Both the position numbers and the translations under genes were made by a program. Below the pieces are notes generated by a model. It saw only the letters and a list, made by a program, of their open reading frames with translations, did no database searches and was not told the DNA's origin. 64,000 bases of DNA from Rhizobium sp. TH135 (GTDB taxonomy: Bacteria; Pseudomonadota; Alphaproteobacteria; Rhizobiales; Rhizobiaceae), in NCBI RefSeq assembly GCF_002855515.1, contig NZ_PKRP01000002.1, positions 372,001 to 436,000 of the forward strand, written 5' to 3'. Position 1 is the first letter of the stretch, and every line of letters starts with the position of its first letter. Positions 1 through 8,572 of this stretch are shown one piece after another.

Positions 1-333
1 GGGCAGGCACCGAAACTGTTCGATCAGCAGCCGGTCGAGGCGACGGCCACCGTGTCAGCCTGTCTCGCTGCCTATGAGGCGACCTCCGACAAGACCTGGA
101 TCGAGGCTGCCAACAAGGCCTTCGACTGGTTCACCGGCAGCAATGACCACGGCATCTCGCTCGTCGATCCCGAGACGGGCAGTTGCCGGGATGGGCTGCA
201 TGCCGATCGTCCCAACGAAAACCGGGGGGCGGAATCCGTCCTCTGCTACCTGATCTCCTGCATCGAGATCGGCCGCGCCAACCAGATGCTGCGCCCCGTG
301 CTTCCGAGGATCGGCGTCAGGCAATTGTCCTGA
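1..333 (+). CDS. C-terminal fragment of a glycan-related protein with an (alpha/alpha)-barrel-like end
   Basis: The frame is open from the left edge and stops at 331-333, so only the last 110 residues are visible. The fragment has helical repeats with motifs FDQQPVEA, a WFTGSND-like segment and GAES near the end. These resemble the C-terminal all-helical domain that follows or accompanies glycosyltransferases in several proteobacteria. The next gene, a GH130-type enzyme, starts 38 bp downstream, and an AGE epimerase follows. This suggests a small glycan-metabolism operon. The exact family cannot be fixed without the missing N-terminus; the glycosyltransferase link is inference. Confidence 0.6.
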   Translation, partial: GQAPKLFDQQPVEATATVSACLAAYEATSDKTWIEAANKAFDWFTGSNDHGISLVDPETGSCRDGLHADRPNENRGAESVLCYLISCIEIGRANQMLRPVLPRIGVRQLS

Positions 334-371
334 CCCGACCCTCCCATGCCCAGAACTCCGAAGGATCTTCC

Positions 372-1685
372 TTGCCCCATTCAAGCCTTCTCAATCGGCA
401 GGCCCTCTATTTGAAGCCTGATCCCACGCGGGTCATCGTTCGCCCTTTCAAACCGTCGACCGAGCCGCGGCATCTCAATCCGCGTGACAAGACGAGGGCC
501 AACGAAATCGTCGACCGCGTGCTGTCTCTCGACCCGACGGCCACGGCAAACCAGCTGCGCGATATCCTTGCCAATTTCGACGGCCGGCATCGCAATCTGC
601 TGCGCCAGTTCGAGCTGCGGGCCGATGCCATGGAAGATGCCTTCCAGCACCACCAGCAGTTCAGCCAGCAGGAGCGGCAACTGGTCGGCGCCTATTTCAT
701 GAACGAATATTCGTTTGAGTCAGCTGCCCTGTTCAACCCGAGCATCGTGCCTCACCCGGATCAATCCGGCATTCCGGATGGCAGCACGCGGGTGATCATC
801 AGTCTGAGGGCTGTCGGCGAGGGGCATATCTCGTCCCTGACCTTCCGCTCCGGTGTTATCGATCCGAAGGGGGCGGTGACCATAGATGCCCCGACGCGGC
901 TGGCTGGCCTGCCCGATATCCACGCAAGCGATGGCCTGGCGCCCGCCGGCTGCATCGGGCTTGCCTTCAAGAGCGAAAGCGAACTCAGCGAGCGGGTCAT
1001 CTTCCCGGTCACCGAGGCGCAATCCAACGGCATCGAGGATGCCCGTTTTGTGGCCTTCGATGACGATGGCAAGACGATCTACTTCGCGACCTACACCGCC
1101 TATAGCGGCTCCTCGATCCGCTCGGAGCTTCTCGAGACCACGGATTTCCTCAACTTCACCCTGACGCCGCTCCATGGTCCGGCCGCCCGCAACAAGGGCA
1201 TGGCGCTCTTTCCCCGGAAGATCGACGGGCACTACGCGATGATTGCCAGGCAAGACAGCGAGAACCTGTTCCTGCTCTATTCGGATGATCTGCATCATTG
1301 GGACGAAGGACGGCTGCTGATGAAGCCGGAATTCGCCTGGCAGTTCGTCCAGATCGGCAATTGCGGTTCACCGGTCGAAATCGACGAGGGGTGGCTTCTG
1401 TTCACCCACGGCGTGGGACCGATGCGGCGCTACGCGATCGGCGTGACGCTGCTCGACAAGAACGACCCGAGCATCATCCTGTCGCGCACGGTCGAACCCC
1501 TGCTGCAGCCGGAACCGACGGAGCGGGAAGGCTATGTCCCGAACGTCGTCTACTCCTGCGGTGCCATGCGCCATGGCGATCTGATCGCCCTGCCTTATGC
1601 CGTCTCCGACACCTATTCCAATTTCACCACGATCAAGATCAGCCGGCTTCTGGAGACTATGCGCCCGATTGGCGCGACATCGTGA
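372..1685 (+). CDS. GH130-family glycosidase/phosphorylase-like protein
   Basis: 437 residues if the TTG at 372 is used. It has GAAGGA-like bases about 10 bp upstream, and it avoids the large overlap with the upstream gene that the earlier in-frame ATG at 183 would need. The sequence opens with the RHLNPRD-type and RHR segments and then a five-bladed-propeller-like body (FNPSIV near residue 120, EDARF, GNCGSPVE, GVGPMRRYAIG). These are typical of the GH130 beta-mannoside phosphorylase/mannosidase group. Family members cleave or phosphorolyse beta-mannosides, and the substrate here is unknown. The N-terminal helical extension before the propeller is typical of the long bacterial subgroup. The start codon is uncertain. 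Confidence 0.8.
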   Translation: MPHSSLLNRQALYLKPDPTRVIVRPFKPSTEPRHLNPRDKTRANEIVDRVLSLDPTATANQLRDILANFDGRHRNLLRQFELRADAMEDAFQHHQQFSQQERQLVGAYFMNEYSFESAALFNPSIVPHPDQSGIPDGSTRVIISLRAVGEGHISSLTFRSGVIDPKGAVTIDAPTRLAGLPDIHASDGLAPAGCIGLAFKSESELSERVIFPVTEAQSNGIEDARFVAFDDDGKTIYFATYTAYSGSSIRSELLETTDFLNFTLTPLHGPAARNKGMALFPRKIDGHYAMIARQDSENLFLLYSDDLHHWDEGRLLMKPEFAWQFVQIGNCGSPVEIDEGWLLFTHGVGPMRRYAIGVTLLDKNDPSIILSRTVEPLLQPEPTEREGYVPNVVYSCGAMRHGDLIALPYAVSDTYSNFTTIKISRLLETMRPIGATS

Positions 1686-1719
1686 GCGGCGAGGGGCTTG
1701 GTCCGAAAGGCTCCGGGCC

Positions 1720-2886
1720 ATGACCCTCGCTTTGCTCAAATCCTACTTCTTGGAAGAGATCCTCCCGACCTGGGCTAAGTCCGGTTTCGACGACAGCTGC
1801 GGACAGTTCGTCGAGCATCTCGAGCTCGACGGATCGCCCCAGAGATCAGGTGGGGTGCGAACACGTACGGTGGCACGGCAGATCTATGTGCACGCGCATG
1901 CCGCCCATCTTGGCGTTGCCCCGTCCGGGTCGCTTGCCATGGCAGAGCGTGCTTTCGCCAATCTCCACCGTGTCGCCTGGGTCGGGGGCAAGCGTAGCGG
2001 CTATGCGCGCGCCTTCGACCGCCGCACAAAGACAGTGACCGATCCCGTTCGGGACCTCTACGACAATGCCTGCGTCCTTCTCGCCCTCTCCTGGCTGCTG
2101 ACAGCGACCGGCAAGGACCTTTATCGCCATCAGATCGACCAGATGGTGATCGCCATCGACCGGACGTTGAAGGATGCCTTCGGCGGCTGGGCCGAAGACA
2201 GCGACGGCACCCTGCCACGCCGGCAGAACCCGCACATGCATTACCTCGAAGCCACGCTGGCACTCTGCGAAAACAATCGGACCTCGACGCATATGCGGGC
2301 GGAGAGCAAGGCGTTTGCCCTGCTGCGCTCGCATTTCCTCGTAGGACCAAAGGGCCCCTTGCACGAATTCTTCGGCCCTCGTTGGGAACTCGCCGAGCAA
2401 TATGGATCCGACCGACTGGAACCCGGTCATATGTGCGAATGGGTGTGGTTGACCAAGCGCCACGACACCCTCGCGCACACTGACCACACCGCGATCTGTC
2501 TGGACCTGCTGTCCACCGCGCTCACGATCGGACGAACGAATGACTCGCTCTTCCTGGTCGATGCCGTTTCCGCATCAAGACCAGTCAGCCCGTCGCGTCG
2601 GCTCTGGCCGCAGGTTGAGATGCTGAAGGCATTCCTGGCGCTCCACGAGCGTCTCGGGCTTGGGATTTATCTGGCTCAGGCGGCCGACGTGGCCTCTGCT
2701 ATGCTCGCCACATACATGGCCGATGCCCCCGACGGCTGCTGGCATGACTGCCTGGATCTCGCGAATAAGCCGACCGCCGGCACGATCCCGGCGAGCTCGC
2801 TGTATCATCTCTGGACGATGGTCGCAGACCTGGTCGAGAGCGACAGGCAGATGGCCCCCATAAGATCAGAAGCAAAAGCCTGCTAG
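1720..2886 (+). CDS. AGE family epimerase/isomerase
   Basis: 388 residues from the ATG at 1720, 34 bp after the GH130 stop. An upstream in-frame ATG at 1597 would overlap the GH130 gene by about 90 bp and is disfavoured. The protein shows the (alpha/alpha)6-barrel motifs of the N-acylglucosamine 2-epimerase/mannose isomerase family: RTRTVARQIYVHAHA near residue 47, RDLYDNACVLLAL, NPHMHYLEA (residues near 170 with the conserved His), EPGHMCEW with the second catalytic-type His, and a late WHDCLD. Family enzymes interconvert mannose and fructose/glucose or epimerise N-acyl-hexosamines. Next to GH130 it would convert released mannose-type sugars; that is inference. Confidence 0.85.
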   Translation: MTLALLKSYFLEEILPTWAKSGFDDSCGQFVEHLELDGSPQRSGGVRTRTVARQIYVHAHAAHLGVAPSGSLAMAERAFANLHRVAWVGGKRSGYARAFDRRTKTVTDPVRDLYDNACVLLALSWLLTATGKDLYRHQIDQMVIAIDRTLKDAFGGWAEDSDGTLPRRQNPHMHYLEATLALCENNRTSTHMRAESKAFALLRSHFLVGPKGPLHEFFGPRWELAEQYGSDRLEPGHMCEWVWLTKRHDTLAHTDHTAICLDLLSTALTIGRTNDSLFLVDAVSASRPVSPSRRLWPQVEMLKAFLALHERLGLGIYLAQAADVASAMLATYMADAPDGCWHDCLDLANKPTAGTIPASSLYHLWTMVADLVESDRQMAPIRSEAKAC

Positions 2887-3025
2887 AGGTCTCTCTCGCT
2901 CCAGATCTTTCTCCACCCCAAAGTCCGTCTGCCTCCGACATCCGTAGAGGATGTGGCAGGCAAGTCGCTCCATCTCCGGACCGCAGAAGCGTCTGCCATC
3001 GGCATTGAAAGAGCTTGGAGCCAGC

Positions 3026-4207
3026 ATGGCAGATACCGGAATTCCCCTGACCCGCGACGCGGCCTTGCGCCGTCTCGATGCCTTCCTGCCGGCTGCGGCC
3101 GGGGCTTATGCGCGGTTGCGCAACAAGGAAAACGGGCAGGGCGGCCATGTGCATGTATCGCAGCTGTCTGCCGCGCTGCGCAGGCGTTTGGTCAGCGAAC
3201 GGGAGGTCGTCGACGCTGTGCTTGAGCGGCATGGCCTGGTCCCGGCCGAAAAGTTCGTCAGCGAGGTGTTCTGGCGCACCTACTGGAAAGGTTGGCTGGA
3301 GCAGAGGCCTTCCCTCTGGGAGGATTACGGCAAAGCGCTCGACCGCGCACAAGTGCGCCTGGAGACGTTGAACGATGTCCGGAAGCGCTACGCAGCGGCG
3401 GTGGAGGGTCGCACCGGAATAGACTGTTTCGACGCCTGGGCCGACGAGCTGGAGCAAACCGGCTACCTGCACAACTGGGCGCGCATGCAGTTTGCCTCGA
3501 TCTGGATCTTCACCCTCGGCCTGCCCTGGGAACTCGGCGCCGCCCTCATGTTCGACCGTTTGATCGACGCCGATCCGGCATCGAACACTTTGTCCTGGCG
3601 CTGGGTCGCCGGCCTTCATACCGCCGGCAAGGCCTATCTGGCGGATGCCGAGCGGATCAGGTCGATGACCGATGGCCGCTTTGCGCCGAAGGATCTCGCC
3701 CGCACGGCCCGCATTCCCGCAGATACCCTGGACGTGCCGCAACCCACACCCATTCGACAGATGCGTGCGCCGGACCCTTCAGCCGCGACGCTGCTCCTGC
3801 TCACAACCGAAGACCTGTCCGTCGAGCGGATCGACCAGATCCGCGCGCTCCCTGTGAAGGTGATCGCGGCTCTAGAAGGCCGGAATGACTGGGACCGGAT
3901 AGCCCTTGCCGACGGCCTCGCACGCGCCTCCGAGGTATGGCCGGAGGCGGCAATTACTCAGGACCTTTCGACCACTGCCCTCCCGGACACGGCCAAGTCG
4001 AGCGGCTGCACGCAGATTGCGACCGCTTTCCTGCCCGTGGGACCAGTCGCTTCATCCATCGCGCCGCTTCAGGCAGAGTTCGCCCAACGCGGCATCGTGC
4101 TTACAGAATACCTGCGGGACTGGGACCGCAGCAGCTGGCCTTATTGCCGAAAAGGCTTCTTCGGGCTCAAGGAGAAAATTCCAGCCCTCCTGCAGGCGTC
4201 GCTATGA
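3026..4207 (+). CDS. Photolyase/cryptochrome-like FAD-binding protein with reversed domain order
   Basis: 393 residues from the ATG at 3026, which has GGAG 5 bp upstream. Residues about 20-220 match the helical FAD-binding domain of DNA photolyases: FWRTYWKGWLE, then the core YLHNWARMQFASIW, GLPWELGAA, and NTLSWRWVAGLHTAGKAYLA. A normal photolyase has an alpha/beta antenna domain before this region. Here it is absent, and an alpha/beta-like segment follows instead (TLLLLTTEDLS near 255, then a tail with DRSSWPYCRKGFFGLKEKIP). It therefore looks like a permuted photolyase-like flavoprotein. DNA repair activity cannot be assumed. The stop overlaps the next start (ATGA), so the two genes are translationally coupled. 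Confidence 0.8.
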   Translation: MADTGIPLTRDAALRRLDAFLPAAAGAYARLRNKENGQGGHVHVSQLSAALRRRLVSEREVVDAVLERHGLVPAEKFVSEVFWRTYWKGWLEQRPSLWEDYGKALDRAQVRLETLNDVRKRYAAAVEGRTGIDCFDAWADELEQTGYLHNWARMQFASIWIFTLGLPWELGAALMFDRLIDADPASNTLSWRWVAGLHTAGKAYLADAERIRSMTDGRFAPKDLARTARIPADTLDVPQPTPIRQMRAPDPSAATLLLLTTEDLSVERIDQIRALPVKVIAALEGRNDWDRIALADGLARASEVWPEAAITQDLSTTALPDTAKSSGCTQIATAFLPVGPVASSIAPLQAEFAQRGIVLTEYLRDWDRSSWPYCRKGFFGLKEKIPALLQASL

Positions 4208-5523
4208 GTGACCGTGATCGCTACAGACCGGTCCCGCAGGGCCGATTGAGCCGGTTGGCGGCACTTGGGCAGATCGCCGGGGGCGTCGCCTCGGGAATGG
4301 TCGCGGAAGGTTTGAGCCGCCTTGCGGCTGGCGAAAGGCCCCATCTTCGCGATCTTCTCCTGACGCCGTCGAATGCCCTGAAGGCGGCCGACCAGCTCTC
4401 TCGCATGCGGGGCGCTGCCATGAAGCTCGGCCAGATGGTGTCGCTGGAGCCCGGTGAGTTTCTGCCGCCGGAGCTCCAGTCCGTCTTCTCGCAGCTTCGA
4501 GCCTCTGCGCATTTCATGCCACCTGGCCAGCTTACATCAGCACTATCCAGTGCCTGGGGTCCGGACTGGCGGCGCCATTTCAGCCAGTTCGAGATGACCC
4601 CGATCGCGGCAGCATCGATCGGTCAGGTGCATAGGGCAGTGCTTGCCTCTGGTCGCAAGGTTGCCGTCAAGGTCCAATATCCAGGCGTTGCCAGAAGCAT
4701 TGATTCCGACATCGACAACGTGGCGACCTTCCTGCGCCTGTCGGGTCTGCTGCCGGCCAGCCTCAACATCGCGCCGCATCTGGCCGAAGCCAAGCGCCAA
4801 TTGCGCGAGGAGGCGGACTACCTGCGGGAGGCCGAGGAAATGCGCAGGTTCGGCGGACTGCTTACTGGCGACCCACGTTTTGTCGTGCCTTCGCCGGTCG
4901 AAGAACTCTTGCGGCCGACGGTGCTACCGATGGATTTCGTCGACGGCGTTCCGCTCGAAACCCTTGCGTCGGCGCCGCAAGCAGACCGCGACGCGGCAAT
5001 GACGGCGATGTCCGATCTGGCGCTGCGCGAACTCTTCACCTTCGGCCATATGCAGACCGATCCGAACTTTGCCAATTATCTCTGGCAGCCTGGGGAAAGG
5101 CGTGTCGTCCTGCTCGACTTCGGCGCCGTGCGCCCCGTTTCCGCCGAAAGCGCCGAAGCCTACCGCGTCCTGCTGCGGGCCACGCTTGCCGGCAGCGTCA
5201 AATCCGTGTGCGATGCGCTGGTCGATATGCAATACCTGTCGACGGCACAGATTGATCGCCATGGGCGCACGCTGGACAATATGACCTCTATCGTGCTCGA
5301 TCATCTCCTGAAGGGTCCAGGAGGCCTTGTCGATTTCGGCGACAGGGGACCGCTGGTCGCCGTCAGGGAAAGGTCCGTGCCACTCTTCGCCGACCGGGCA
5401 CTCTGGGCCCTGCCGTCGCCCGACAAGATGTTTCTGCAGCGGAAGATTACCGGCCTTGCATTTCTCGGCATGAAACTGCGCGTCCGCCTGCCACTGTCCG
5501 CGATGCTTGCCGATTATGCTTGA
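4204..5523 (+). CDS. ABC1/UbiB (AarF)-family atypical kinase-like protein
   Basis: 439 residues from the ATG at 4204, overlapping the previous stop by 4 bp. The protein carries the KxGQ motif (AMKLGQMVS near residue 78), an A-rich nucleotide loop (AAASIGQVHRA near 138), VAVKVQYPG with the conserved Lys, the EADYLREAEEM segment, QTDPNFANY and LLDFGAVR with the metal-binding Asp. These are the hallmarks of the UbiB/ADCK kinase-like family, linked to quinone and lipid metabolism. Coupling with a photolyase-like flavoprotein suggests a shared process, possibly stress-linked; this is inference. No membrane segment is obvious at the C-terminus. Confidence 0.88.
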   Translation: MSDRDRYRPVPQGRLSRLAALGQIAGGVASGMVAEGLSRLAAGERPHLRDLLLTPSNALKAADQLSRMRGAAMKLGQMVSLEPGEFLPPELQSVFSQLRASAHFMPPGQLTSALSSAWGPDWRRHFSQFEMTPIAAASIGQVHRAVLASGRKVAVKVQYPGVARSIDSDIDNVATFLRLSGLLPASLNIAPHLAEAKRQLREEADYLREAEEMRRFGGLLTGDPRFVVPSPVEELLRPTVLPMDFVDGVPLETLASAPQADRDAAMTAMSDLALRELFTFGHMQTDPNFANYLWQPGERRVVLLDFGAVRPVSAESAEAYRVLLRATLAGSVKSVCDALVDMQYLSTAQIDRHGRTLDNMTSIVLDHLLKGPGGLVDFGDRGPLVAVRERSVPLFADRALWALPSPDKMFLQRKITGLAFLGMKLRVRLPLSAMLADYA

Positions 5524-5776
5524 ACGCCACGTTCCGTCCGTCTGTCAGATGCCTGCCATGGCTCACGATGCACCCTGCAGCCAGATGAAGCCCCAGCCAG
5601 TAGCCTGAATGGCGACAGCCATTCACGAGGCCCGCTCGAGGTGTCAGCCGCGAAGCTGCCACCCACGGCTCGACTTGCGCTCTCGCGGCGCCGCTTTTCC
5701 CCTGTGCCGAGCATGCCATCGATCCTCCGAAAAGCCTGTAGTCCCCGTGCGATCTCTCCGTTGCGCTGCCCTTGAG

Positions 5777-5790
5777 TGAAAAAAATTTCA
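5777..5790. promoter_or_regulatory. Dyad TGAAA-N4-TTTCA, possible operator
   Basis: TGAAAAAAATTTCA is an inverted repeat of five bases per arm around an A4 centre in the AT-rich region upstream of the sugar-binding protein gene. It could bind the SorC-type regulator encoded in the operon or overlap the promoter. Chance occurrence in AT-rich sequence is possible. Confidence 0.35.
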
Positions 5791-5853
5791 GCTGTAAAAA
5801 TATTATGCAGACATGATTGACGCGAGGACCGGCGTGCATTAGAGATCACGTCA

Positions 5854-5886
5854 CGCAATAAATTCTGACAGTTGAATTTTATTGCG
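5854..5886. promoter_or_regulatory. 33-bp inverted repeat upstream of the sugar-binding protein gene
   Basis: CGCAATAAATTC (5854-5865) and GAATTTTATTGCG (5874-5886) are complementary apart from one extra base, around an 8-nt centre TGACAGTT. The dyad ends 27 bp before the ATG at 5914. Its size and place fit an operator for the operon's SorC/EryD-type regulator, or an RNA hairpin in the leader. I infer the operator role. Confidence 0.55.
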
Positions 5887-5913
5887 CTTGTCTTTGATCT
5901 CTGGGAGGGGAAA

Positions 5914-6927
5914 ATGCTGAAGTCTTTGAAGGCCGCCACCGCCATCGGCCTGGTTGCCGCCGCCGCCATTGCCGGGTCCGTTCTGCCGGCCTATGCGGAA
6001 GGAAAGTTTGCCTGCGAGCCGGGTGAAACCTATGTCATGAACGTGATGGTCTCCGGCCATCCCTATTGGGTTCCGGTCTTCGAAGGCTTCAAGCAGGCCG
6101 CCAAGGCACTCGGCTGCGAGGCTGCCTTCACCGGCACGCCGGAATACGACATCACCAAGCAGATCGCGTCTTTCGAACAGGAAGTCGTGAAGAAGCCGAA
6201 GGGCATCCTGCTGCATCCGATGCAGTCAGATCCGTTCATCGAGCCGATCAACCGGGCCATCGACTCCGGCATCTCGGTCACGACCTTTGCGGCAGACTCG
6301 CCGAAGTCCAAGCGCACGGCCTACATCACCTCCGACAACGTCGCCGAGGCGAAGTTTGCGGCCGAAGAGATCGTCAAGGCGCTGGGCGGCAAGGGCGAAT
6401 ATGCGGTTCTCGAAAACCCGGGCCAGAGCAACCACGATCTGCGTGTGACCGCGCTCATCGACTACATGGAACGCACCCATCCGGACATGAAGCTGGTCGG
6501 TCGCCAGGCGACGAACCAGGATTCCAACGCGGCCTATCAGGCGGTCGCCGCCATGCTGCAGGCCAATCCGAACCTCGGCGCGCTCTGGATCCCTGAAGCC
6601 GGCTCTGCCGAAGGTGCGGTTGCGGCCGTGCTCGAAGCCAAGAAGAAGGTCCTGATCCTGCACGCCGACATCACGCCCACCACGCTCGAACACATCAAGC
6701 AGGGCAACATCCACATGTCGGTCAATCCGAACCAGGGCATCCAGGGCTTCATGGGCTTCATGAACACCTTCCTCGGCGCCCATCCGGAACTCATCGATCC
6801 GTTCAACGACTACAAGGTCTCGGGTTTCAACCCGATGCAGGTGCCGTCGATGGACAATGGCTTTGCCGTCATCACCAAGGCGAACGCCGCATCCTTCGAT
6901 CTCAACGAATACATGAAGGGGCGCTGA
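5914..6927 (+). CDS. Periplasmic sugar-binding protein of an ABC importer
   Basis: 337 residues from the ATG at 5914, preceded by a strong GGGAGGGG ribosome site. The N-terminus is a signal peptide (positive MLKSLK, hydrophobic run, cleavage after AYA near residue 28). The mature part has the RbsB-like periplasmic binding fold of cluster B: NVMVSGHPYWVPVFEGFKQAA, KGILLHPMQ, ITSDNVAEAKFAAEEI, LENPGQSNHDLR, and a late GFNPMQVPS. It should capture the pathway substrate in the periplasm and deliver it to the permease encoded two genes downstream. The ligand cannot be read from sequence; the neighbours suggest a polyol or ketose. Confidence 0.9.
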   Translation: MLKSLKAATAIGLVAAAAIAGSVLPAYAEGKFACEPGETYVMNVMVSGHPYWVPVFEGFKQAAKALGCEAAFTGTPEYDITKQIASFEQEVVKKPKGILLHPMQSDPFIEPINRAIDSGISVTTFAADSPKSKRTAYITSDNVAEAKFAAEEIVKALGGKGEYAVLENPGQSNHDLRVTALIDYMERTHPDMKLVGRQATNQDSNAAYQAVAAMLQANPNLGALWIPEAGSAEGAVAAVLEAKKKVLILHADITPTTLEHIKQGNIHMSVNPNQGIQGFMGFMNTFLGAHPELIDPFNDYKVSGFNPMQVPSMDNGFAVITKANAASFDLNEYMKGR

Positions 6928-6943
6928 GCGCCGACCTGCATGA

Positions 6944-6972
6944 CCCCGGCGGCGCGTCTCGCGGCGCCGGGG
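6944..6972 (+). terminator. Intercistronic GC-rich hairpin
   Basis: CCCCGGCG (6944-6951) pairs with CGCCGGGG (6965-6972), and inside it CGCG pairs with CGCG around a TCT loop. There is no T-run. Such hairpins after the binding-protein gene commonly stabilise that part of the mRNA or cause partial termination, giving more binding protein than ATPase. The role is inferred. Confidence 0.55.
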
Positions 6973-7002
6973 AAGTCGAAGTGATGGAAGGGGAGGGATG
7001 TC

Positions 7003-8559
7003 ATGGCCGAGGTCGTCCTCAGCATGACGGATGTGCACAAGTCGTTCGGACCGGTCCAGGCCCTGCGTGGCGCCCAACTGGAACTGCGCCGGGGCGAGAT
7101 CCATGCGCTGGCCGGCGAAAACGGTGCGGGCAAGTCGACGCTGATGCATATCATCGACGGCATCCTGCAGCCCGACCGCGGCGAGATCCGTCTCGACGGT
7201 GCCCCCGTTCGCATCGCTTCGCCGAATGCCGCCAATCGGCTCGGCATTGGCTTCGTCCACCAGGAAATCGCCCTCTGCCCGGAGATCTCTGTCGCCGAAA
7301 ATATGTTCATGGCCGAAACGGGCCGCAGCCGCACGCTTTTGATGGATTATCGCGCACTGGTCGTCCGCGCCGGTGAGATCCTCAAGGAAATCGGCGATAT
7401 CGATCCGAGGCGCCGTGCCGGCGATCTCTCGATATCGCAGCAGCAGATCGTCGAGATCGCCAAGGCGCTGACGCTCGACTGCCGTATTCTGATCCTCGAC
7501 GAGCCGACGGCGGCCCTGACCGAAACCGAAGCGCAGACGCTGTTCAAGATCATGCGTCGCCTCGCCGATCGCGGCATCGCGATCATCTACATTTCCCACC
7601 GCATGGCGGAGATCTTCCAGCATTGCGACCGGATCACCATCATGCGCGACGGTTGCCACATCAAGACGGCGGAGGTCGCGGCGATCACCCCGGAAGATGT
7701 GGTGAACAGCATGGTCGGGCGCGTGCTCGACAAGCTCTATCCGCCCAAGCAGGCCCCGGACGCCAAGTCGGATGGTGCCATCCTCTCGGTGCGCAATCTG
7801 ACCGAGGGGCGCAGGGTCTCCAACGTCAGCTTCGACTTACGCAAGGGCGAGATCCTCGGCCTGGCCGGCCTGATCGGGGCAGGACGCAGCGAGATCGTAC
7901 GCGCCATCTGCCGGCTGGAAGGCAAGGCTGAAGGCGAGGTTGTGCTTAAGGGCCGGAAACTTTCTCTCCGAGACTATCGCGACAGCATCCGCGAGGGGCT
8001 GGTCTATGTCTCCGAGGATCGCAAGGGCGACGGCCTGTTTCTCAACATGTCCATCGCCAGCAACGTCTCGGCGCTTGATCTGAAACGCGTGGCCAATCCC
8101 TTCGGTCTGATCAGCCGCCGACAGGAAACCGCGCGTGCGGAGCACTACGGGACGCGTCTGAAGCTGCGCTCCAATGGGGTGGGCGACGCCGTCAATACGC
8201 TCAGCGGCGGCAACCAGCAGAAGGTTGCGCTCGCCAAGATGTTGTCGGTCGAGCCTGAGGTGGTCTTCCTCGACGAACCGACACGGGGTGTCGATGTCGG
8301 CGCCAAGGCGGAGATACACCGTCAGATCCGGGATCTCGCCAATGAGGGCGTCGGTGTCATCGTCATCTCCTCCGAGCTCCCCGAACTGATAGGGGTGAGC
8401 GACCGGGTCCTGGTGGTGCGCGAGGGGCGCATCACGGGTGAGGTCACAGGTGCCGAGATGACCGAAGAACGGATCATGCAGCTTGCATCGATCAGCAGTC
8501 AGTTGACCCAGGGCGATACTTCGCCCGTGGACGTTACCGCGTCCCAGGGCAAAGCATGA
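7003..8559 (+). CDS. Sugar ABC importer ATP-binding protein (double-domain, RbsA/MglA type)
   Basis: 518 residues from the ATG at 7003, behind a GGGAGGG ribosome site. There are two ABC modules. The first has Walker A GENGAGKST (near residue 39), signature LSISQQQIVEIAKAL and Walker B ILILDEPTAAL. The second has the usual degenerate Walker A GLIGAGRSE, signature LSGGNQQKVALAKML and Walker B VVFLDEPTRGVDVGAKAEI. This tandem arrangement defines the ATPases of the carbohydrate uptake 2 group, which act as a single polypeptide under two permease copies. It lies between the binding protein and permease genes and energises import of the unknown sugar or polyol. Confidence 0.95.
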   Translation: MAEVVLSMTDVHKSFGPVQALRGAQLELRRGEIHALAGENGAGKSTLMHIIDGILQPDRGEIRLDGAPVRIASPNAANRLGIGFVHQEIALCPEISVAENMFMAETGRSRTLLMDYRALVVRAGEILKEIGDIDPRRRAGDLSISQQQIVEIAKALTLDCRILILDEPTAALTETEAQTLFKIMRRLADRGIAIIYISHRMAEIFQHCDRITIMRDGCHIKTAEVAAITPEDVVNSMVGRVLDKLYPPKQAPDAKSDGAILSVRNLTEGRRVSNVSFDLRKGEILGLAGLIGAGRSEIVRAICRLEGKAEGEVVLKGRKLSLRDYRDSIREGLVYVSEDRKGDGLFLNMSIASNVSALDLKRVANPFGLISRRQETARAEHYGTRLKLRSNGVGDAVNTLSGGNQQKVALAKMLSVEPEVVFLDEPTRGVDVGAKAEIHRQIRDLANEGVGVIVISSELPELIGVSDRVLVVREGRITGEVTGAEMTEERIMQLASISSQLTQGDTSPVDVTASQGKA

Positions 8560-8572
8560 GGGAGTGGGACAA

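Larger units (their letters stand above)
5524..5913. other. Intergenic control region before the sugar operon
   Basis: 390 bp without a credible gene. The last 140 bp are clearly AT-richer than the surroundings and contain two dyads, annotated separately, and AT-rich stretches such as GTAAAAATATTATG near 5794. This is the natural place for the promoter and operator of the transporter and catabolic operon. Confidence 0.6.

Noticed and set aside
183..371. N-terminal extension of the GH130 frame from the ATG at 183
   Set aside because: It would overlap the upstream coding region by 150 bp and reads as an arginine- and proline-rich shadow sequence.
6226..7659. 477-codon leftward open frame spanning the binding-protein and ATPase genes
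   Set aside because: It crosses two well-supported genes and their intergenic hairpin and resembles no protein family.
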